Notes under the pieces: model-generated | Database searches by the model: none | The model's input: the letters and a program-made list of their open reading frames with translations, nothing else | Told to the model about the DNA's origin: nothing | Shown here: positions 59,372 through 64,000 of the stretch, one piece after another | Position numbering within the stretch: the first letter of the stretch is position 1 | How the letters are laid out: each line of letters starts with the position of its first letter | Origin: Epibacterium ulvae | Lineage (GTDB): Bacteria; Pseudomonadota; Alphaproteobacteria; Rhodobacterales; Rhodobacteraceae | Direction of reading: 5' to 3' | Length of the DNA stretch: 64,000 nt | Assembly (NCBI RefSeq): GCF_900102795.1 | Contig: NZ_FMWG01000002.1 | Span: forward strand, 1-64,000 | Program-made: the position numbers and the translations under genes

Positions 59372-60005
59372 TGCGTTCGTCATAAATGTATCTTGCGATA
59401 TATCTAGGCGTCCGACGGGCGCCCGTGATGTGCCCGACCTAGGGCACAGAGCCATATGATCACTTAAAAATCTGATATGATTTCCGCAAGCTTCATCGCG
59501 GATGGCGCTTGCGCGTGTGCGGCATTAACAGGTGTTGAAGAGAAAAATGCGCTTGTGAGGTCGTAAACCCTCAACGCTCTAGACGGTGCAACGAAATGAC
59601 TCAAGCGAAGGAATAGCATATCAAGCACATCTGATATTGCAAAGGGGATGCAGGTAAAAGCCGTGCAGCCTGTGATGATCCTGAAAAGTCTCATTCTGCT
59701 TGCATGCGATTCGCAGACACATTTGGACAATGTATAATTTGGCAAAATCAAAAATACCCAAGACTATGGTTTGATCTGGGCCGTTGCGCCTATATACGCG
59801 AAAAGTTGCCACTATATGTGGGCGAAATTATATACCATCCACAACTTATTGAAGATATCCCCAGAGAGAGGGTTGCTATGATGGGTGACACCGGGCAGTC
59901 TATATCTTGTATTGGAGGAGCTCTCAGCCCCTTCAAGTAGAGCAGAAGTCCAGTCATTGGGGGTGTTGGAACTCTCGCGAAACTGGATTTGTAGAGAGGT
60001 GCCCC
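59372..60005. other. large gap between ubiK and the YbjN gene
   Basis: The 634 bp contain no convincing gene. A palindrome ACGGGCGCCCGT sits near 59416, possibly a ubiK 3' end. A minus-strand frame at 59464-59694 (76 codons from its inner ATG, hydrophobic start MRLFRIITGC) has only a weak ribosome binding site and no family. The last part should hold the YbjN gene promoter. Confidence 0.35.
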
Positions 60006-60506
60006 ATGTCCCTATCTGAACACCAATTTTATGAAGAGACGCATCCAATTGATGTGGTTGAACATTTGGCTGCAGGCCATGACTGGGAATTTGACCGAAT
60101 TGCCGAGGATCAGATTGCCATGGCGATTGAAGGGCAATGGCGAACATATTCACTGACTTTGGCGTGGTCTGACCCAGAGGAAACGCTGCGTCTTGTTTGT
60201 AGCTTTGAGATGGATCCACCGCAAAACCGCGTGTCGGAGCTTTATGAGCTGATCAATAAGATGAATGATGAATGCTGGACAGGGTCTTTTACTTATTGGC
60301 CTGAGCATAAGTTGATGTTGTATCGCTATGGCCTTTTGTTAACGGGTGGGCTGTTGGCAGGTTCCCAACAAATCGACAAGTTGCTTAATATTGCTGTTTC
60401 GAATTGTGAACGGTTTTATCCTGCAATTCAGATGAATGTGTGGGGAAAGCAAACCCCTACAAAAGCTATGCAGGTCGCCATTGCAGAGGGATATGGTCGG
60501 GCGTAA
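60006..60506 (+). CDS. YbjN-family protein
   Basis: This 166-aa protein starts MSLSEHQFYEETHPIDVVEH, with the YbjN/type III chaperone-like fold segments IEGQWRTYSLTLAW, RVSELYELINKMNDECWTG and MLYRYGLLL. The fold resembles small secretion chaperones, and the function here is unknown. A longer open frame begins at 59907, but family likeness starts at the ATG at 60006. It lies 40 bp before proC and may share its transcript. Confidence 0.8.
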   Translation: MSLSEHQFYEETHPIDVVEHLAAGHDWEFDRIAEDQIAMAIEGQWRTYSLTLAWSDPEETLRLVCSFEMDPPQNRVSELYELINKMNDECWTGSFTYWPEHKLMLYRYGLLLTGGLLAGSQQIDKLLNIAVSNCERFYPAIQMNVWGKQTPTKAMQVAIAEGYGRA

Positions 60507-60546
60507 AGATTTCCCCAACGATTGAATGATGGGGAGAGGCGGATTT

Positions 60547-61362
60547 ATGACGCAATCAGATCTGGCGACACGCGGCTTAGTGCTTTTGGGCTGCGGGAAA
60601 ATGGGCTCTGCCATGTTGACGGGATGGCTTGAAGGAGGACTGCCAGCAGCCTCCGTCTGGGTTAAAGATCCACATCCATCTGATTGGTTAAAAACCACAG
60701 GCGTTCGGATCAACGAAGACTTGCCCCAAAGCCCCGCGATTGTGCTAATCGCCGTCAAACCACAGATGATGGGTGAAGCTTTACCTGCGCTGCAAAACTA
60801 TGGCGGCGGACAGACCTTGTTTGTCTCGGTGGCAGCGGGGACATCTCTTACCACCTTCGAAGAAATATTTGGATCTCAGACACCGATTGTACGCTCAATG
60901 CCGAATACACCAGCGGCAATAGGCAAGGGTATTACGGCAATTGTTGGAAACGCCGCCTCGACTGCGGCGCATTTAGATCATGCTGAGGCGCTGTTGCAGG
61001 CTGTTGGACAGGTCGTGCGTCTTGACGATGAAGGACAAATAGATGCGGTTACGGGGGTAAGTGGCTCTGGCCCAGCTTACGTTTTTCATCTGATTGAAAC
61101 CTTGGCAGCGGCTGGTACTGCGCAAGGGCTGCCTGAGGCGCTTGCCCTTAAACTTGCTAAAGCAACGGTCGCTGGGGCTGGTGCTTTGGCTGAAACCTCA
61201 GAAGAGAGCCCCTCACAATTGCGTGTTAATGTGACCAGCCCCAATGGCACGACACAGGCGGCTCTTGAGGTTTTGATGGATGAGGGAACGGGTTTTCCAC
61301 CATTGTTGAATCGTGCAGTGGCCGCTGCCACCGAACGATCTAAGGAGCTTTCTCGTGGGTGA
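60547..61362 (+). CDS. proC: pyrroline-5-carboxylate reductase
   Basis: This 271-aa reductase has the N-terminal Rossmann motif LVLLGCGKMGSAMLTGWL and, late in the chain, VTGVSGSGPAYVFHLIETLA and TSPNGTTQAALEVL. It makes proline with NAD(P)H. GGAGAGGCGG upstream supports the ATG at 60547. Its 3' end overlaps the csaA start by 8 bases. Confidence 0.96.
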   Translation: MTQSDLATRGLVLLGCGKMGSAMLTGWLEGGLPAASVWVKDPHPSDWLKTTGVRINEDLPQSPAIVLIAVKPQMMGEALPALQNYGGGQTLFVSVAAGTSLTTFEEIFGSQTPIVRSMPNTPAAIGKGITAIVGNAASTAAHLDHAEALLQAVGQVVRLDDEGQIDAVTGVSGSGPAYVFHLIETLAAAGTAQGLPEALALKLAKATVAGAGALAETSEESPSQLRVNVTSPNGTTQAALEVLMDEGTGFPPLLNRAVAAATERSKELSRG

Positions 61363-61705
61363 CATTGCTTTTGATGATTTTTTAAAAGTCGATATTCGTG
61401 TTGGTCGGGTGATCAAGGCCGAACCTTTCCCGGAGGCACGCAAACCCGCCATCAAGATGTGGATCGACTTTGGCGCAGAGATTGGTGAAAAGAAAACCTC
61501 AGCCCAGATTACGGCACATTACGATGCCGACAGTTTGATTGGAAAAGAGGTCTTGGCGGTGGTGAATTTTCCGCGGCGTCAGATCGGTAAGTTTATGTCA
61601 GAAGTGTTGGTATTGGGCTTGCCCGATGCGCAAGGTGAGATCGTTTTAATAGGGCCAGACGGTACCATTTCAACGGATCTGCCGCTTGGAGGGCGCTTGC
61701 ATTGA
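61355..61705 (+). CDS. csaA: CsaA-type tRNA-binding domain protein
   Basis: This 116-aa protein is a single tRNA-binding (EMAP/Trbp111) domain with FDDFLKVDIRVGRVIKAEPF, then LAVVNFPRRQIGKFMSEVL. CsaA-type proteins bind tRNA and, in Bacillus, act as an export-related chaperone. GTG 61355 has AAGGAG 7 bases upstream. The gene overlaps proC upstream and the dehydrogenase downstream by TTGA. Confidence 0.9.
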   Translation: MGDIAFDDFLKVDIRVGRVIKAEPFPEARKPAIKMWIDFGAEIGEKKTSAQITAHYDADSLIGKEVLAVVNFPRRQIGKFMSEVLVLGLPDAQGEIVLIGPDGTISTDLPLGGRLH

Positions 61706-62658
61706 GTAAAGTCTTTATTACACGTCCGATGACGGCTGAGGTCGAGGCGCGGGCACGAGAAATCTTTGATGTAGAAATACGCGCCAAGACGTCGGTTATG
61801 GAGCCGTCGGAAATGTGCGATGTACTGCGTGAATTTGACTGTATTGTCCCAACGTTGGGTGATTTATTTTCAGCTGAAGTCTTGGCTGCGGCGGGGGATA
61901 TTCGGTGTAAATTGCTGGCGAATTTTGGTGTTGGTTACAATCATATCGATGTGGCCGCAGCTAAGGCGGCTGGCATTGCTGTGACAAATACCCCTGGAGC
62001 GGTGACCGATGCGACAGCTGACATCGCGATGATGCTGATTTTGATGTCCGCCCGTCGGGCCAGTGAAGGGGAGCGCCTTGTGCGGGCGGGTGCTTGGCAG
62101 GGCTGGCATCCGACGCAATTGCTAGGACAGCATGTGGGTGGAAAACGGGTCGGCATCTTAGGCATGGGGCGCATCGGGCAGGCGATCGCGCATCGCTGTC
62201 ATTATGGGTTTGGAATGAAAATCTCATATGTCGCACGCAGTGAAAAGAGTCTGCCTCACCCCGCTACCTTTATGAACTCCGTTGTTGATCTGGCCAGAGA
62301 GGTGGATTTTCTAGTGCTGGCAGTACCTGGTGGTGCAGAGACACGCCATCTGATCAACGCTGAAATCCTAGCTGCGATGCCACAACATGCCCATTTGATC
62401 AATATTGCCAGAGGCGAAGTTGTCGAGGAGGCTGCGCTGATAGCCGCCCTGCAATCTGGCCAAATCGCAGGTGCGGGGCTTGATGTCTATGAGTTTGAAC
62501 CAAAAATTCCTGAGGCACTGACTGGGCTGAACAATGTAACGCTTTTACCTCATTTAGGAACAGCTGCGGAAGAGGTGCGCAGCGGGATGGGGTATATGGC
62601 GCTTGATAATGTTTTCGCCCATTTGACCGGAATGACACTGCCCAATTTGGTGGTATGA
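61702..62658 (+). CDS. D-2-hydroxyacid dehydrogenase (glyoxylate/hydroxypyruvate reductase type)
   Basis: This 318-aa enzyme has the Rossmann motif GILGMGRIGQAIA and the catalytic arrangement of the family: an Arg in NIARGEVVEE, a Glu in LDVYEFEP and a His in LLPHLGTA. It reduces glyoxylate or hydroxypyruvate, or oxidises D-glycerate. The start is TTG with GGAGGG 8 bases upstream, overlapping the csaA stop. It is last in a coupled proC-csaA group and is followed by repeat element copy 3. Confidence 0.9.
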   Translation: MSKVFITRPMTAEVEARAREIFDVEIRAKTSVMEPSEMCDVLREFDCIVPTLGDLFSAEVLAAAGDIRCKLLANFGVGYNHIDVAAAKAAGIAVTNTPGAVTDATADIAMMLILMSARRASEGERLVRAGAWQGWHPTQLLGQHVGGKRVGILGMGRIGQAIAHRCHYGFGMKISYVARSEKSLPHPATFMNSVVDLAREVDFLVLAVPGGAETRHLINAEILAAMPQHAHLINIARGEVVEEAALIAALQSGQIAGAGLDVYEFEPKIPEALTGLNNVTLLPHLGTAAEEVRSGMGYMALDNVFAHLTGMTLPNLVV

Positions 62659-62673
62659 ACAGCAGCAGGAAAA

Positions 62674-62763
62674 GGGGGCTCTCCCGCCTGCTCTGACATT
62701 GTGACCTATCGGCCTATGTCTCACCGTTGGGCGTGGCAGCGCATCTGCGGTGCGCTGCGGCAG
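62674..62763 (+). repeat. structured 3' repeat element, copy 3
   Basis: Starts 15 bases after the dehydrogenase stop with the core GGGGGCTCTCCCGCC. A hairpin (GACAT/ATGTC) follows, then the shared ACCGTTGGGCGTGGC. A second hairpin has GCAGCGCA (62736-62743) pairing with TGCGCTGC (62751-62758), then GGCAG. The layout equals copy 2 with different stem sequences. Confidence 0.55.
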
Positions 62764-62800
62764 TTTATTCTATTGGGCTTTGTACGAGAAGCGCAGAGGT

Positions 62801-63394
62801 TTAGCTTTCTGCCGACAGATCTCCCATCGCTTCGCGCCAATGCTTGCGACAGAGAGAAATATAGCTTTCATTACCACCAATTTGGACTTGATCCCCTGTG
62901 GTAATCGTGTGGCCATCAGGGGTTTGACGGATCACCATTGTTGCTTTCTTCCCACAATGACAGATCGTGCGCACCTCTCGCATCTCATCTGCGAGTGCAA
63001 GCAGTGTTGCTGAACCGGGAAACAGATTCCCCTGAAAATCCACGCGCAATCCATAACATAGGACAGGCACCCGAAGATCATCGACGACTCGGGCCAATTG
63101 CCAAACCTGTTCAGGGGTGAGGAATTGTGCTTCATCTACAAAAATCGCAGCCACACCACTCTGTGCCAACCGGGTGGTGATTTGTGCATAAAGATCATCC
63201 TGTGCATCAAACATGTCAGCTTCGGCTGCAATGCCGATCCGTGAAGCGATACGCCCAGTACCCGCCCGATCATCTATCCGAGCAGTGAGCAAATAGGTGT
63301 CCATATTATTTTCACGATAGTTGTGAGACGCCTGCAAGAGCACAGTGGATTTGCCTGCGTTCATGGTGGAGTAGTTGAAATAAAGCTTTGCCAT
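62801..63394 (-). CDS. tdk: thymidine kinase
   Basis: This 197-aa type II thymidine kinase has the P-loop LYFNYSTMNAGKSTVLLQ and VDEAQFLTPEQVWQLA with the catalytic Glu. The Cys-rich TICHCGKKATMV and SLCRKHW carry the zinc site. It phosphorylates thymidine in nucleoside salvage. It is transcribed alone, convergent with the dehydrogenase. Confidence 0.95.
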   Translation of the reverse strand: MAKLYFNYSTMNAGKSTVLLQASHNYRENNMDTYLLTARIDDRAGTGRIASRIGIAAEADMFDAQDDLYAQITTRLAQSGVAAIFVDEAQFLTPEQVWQLARVVDDLRVPVLCYGLRVDFQGNLFPGSATLLALADEMREVRTICHCGKKATMVIRQTPDGHTITTGDQVQIGGNESYISLCRKHWREAMGDLSAES

Positions 63395-63799
63395 GATTCC
63401 GGGTCTAATGTGCTTTTAAGGGGCGTGGAACCAGAAATAGACGCCAAAAGCATCGACGTTGGTAGATGGGGCGTAACAACTAAGAAATCAGGCGCATTTC
63501 GGCGCGTTTATTCACCTGAACATCAAGCATTGAGCCCACAGGCTTGTGTCATGGATGGTACATCCCGTACAGAATGCGCCTGACGTGGCAGAACAATTGC
63601 CGGAAACCAGCTCTACAGTCACTCACACCTGATTGGAGCCGAACATAGGCGTGTTTATCTGACACGGTCTTCAAAACACACACGCCCTTTTCCTCTAAGG
63701 GATGGTAAATAAAGTGTAACTCCCTTACAAAATATAAACTGGGAAAGATGAAGTATTCTTCCCCAGGTAACGATCAGGACGTCAGCGAGGACTGAAGAT
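63395..63799. other. gap between tdk and the last gene, with an inverted repeat
   Basis: The 405 bp have no convincing gene. The repeat TGTAA-N5-TTACA (63715-63719 and 63725-63729) lies about 70 bp upstream of the final gene and could be an operator. An AT-rich AAAATATAAACTGGG next to it could be part of a promoter. Confidence 0.4.
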
Positions 63800-64000
63800 A
63801 TGGCCGATATTTGCGCCTACTTGAAAAAGCACACAGAGGCTTTGGTAAAGGATGTGGGCATTGAAAATGCTTGTGCAATCACAGGCAAATCAAAGGCGAC
63901 TCTTGGACGCTATTACTCTGACAATGCCGAGCATGCGGACCGCTTTATGCCAGTCGATGCAGTTGCCCGGCTAGAGGAGCAATCGTCTTTTCCTCATGTC
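63800..64000 (+). CDS. hypothetical protein, N-terminal part (window ends inside)
   Basis: The frame opens at ATG 63800 and stays open for 67 codons to the window edge. It begins MADICAYLKKHTEALVKDVG, then NACAITGKSKATLGRYYSDN, which reads like a short helix-turn-helix (a small DNA-binding or regulatory protein). GAGGACTGAAG precedes the start. I cannot name the family, but the pattern is of a conserved Rhodobacteraceae small protein. Confidence 0.6.
   Translation, partial: MADICAYLKKHTEALVKDVGIENACAITGKSKATLGRYYSDNAEHADRFMPVDAVARLEEQSSFPHV

Overview
The window is chromosomal DNA from an alphaproteobacterium, most probably a marine Roseobacter-group member of the Rhodobacteraceae. I base this on the protein types and gene neighbourhoods: the atpHAGDC operon, groESL behind a CIRCE operator, a Hint-domain protein, an H-type lectin protein, Hsp20 followed by DUF1150, a DUF2161 nuclease-fold protein, a hisC-tyrC pair and an ExbB/OmpA stator-like pair. 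Nearly all of it is ordinary core genome. There is no prophage, no CRISPR array and no intact insertion sequence.

Region 1 to 6.1 kb is the accessory part. An initiator tRNA (201-277) is followed by decayed DNA: a headless LysR fragment, a 47-codon remnant resembling an IS66-type helper protein and an unrecognised ORF. Then comes a compact divergent catabolic cluster. A Gfo/Idh/MocA-fold enzyme and a GntR repressor lie on the minus strand. A flavin-dependent monooxygenase, an aldo/keto reductase and a flavin reductase lie on the plus strand with overlapping start and stop codons. The combination matches the core of the sulfoquinovose monooxygenase (sulfo-SMO) pathway (smoC, smoB, smoA). The Gfo/Idh protein is a plausible NAD-dependent sulfoquinovosidase (GH188 type). 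This cluster is the most interesting system in the window.

6.2 to 13.3 kb holds rpsD behind a leader with an attenuator-like hairpin and a small leader ORF, a PA14-like secreted protein, an Lrp regulator divergent from a class V aminotransferase, hisC-tyrC-extensin-like genes and chaC. 13.3 to 22 kb holds the ExbB-like channel with a very long coiled-coil OmpA partner, an M23 peptidase behind clpA, gloB and a methyltransferase. 22 to 27.3 kb is the F1 ATP synthase operon. 27.3 to 38.2 kb holds transporters, prs, a threonine aldolase with an apparent C-terminal frameshift, ycgN, ribF, a MaoC protein, a HAD phosphatase, ppaC, a TraB/GumN protein and DUF2161. 38.2 to 49.4 kb holds groESL, a LysR regulator, an exporter, a lipase, an orphan phnM-like gene, purEK, hsp20-DUF1150, a PhzF-like protein and an unknown gene. 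49.6 to 59.4 kb holds a fused sulfate adenylyltransferase/APS kinase, a membrane-anchored redox-type adenylate cyclase, trxB divergent from an Lrp regulator, a Hint protein, the lgt-midA-pgeF operon and a UbiK-type protein. 59.4 to 64 kb holds a YbjN-type gene, the overlapping proC-csaA-hydroxyacid dehydrogenase genes, tdk and the start of a gene cut by the window end.

A structured repeat family with three copies (12535, 16886, 62674) follows stop codons of unrelated genes. All functional calls come from reading sequence motifs and from memory of families. No database search was run.
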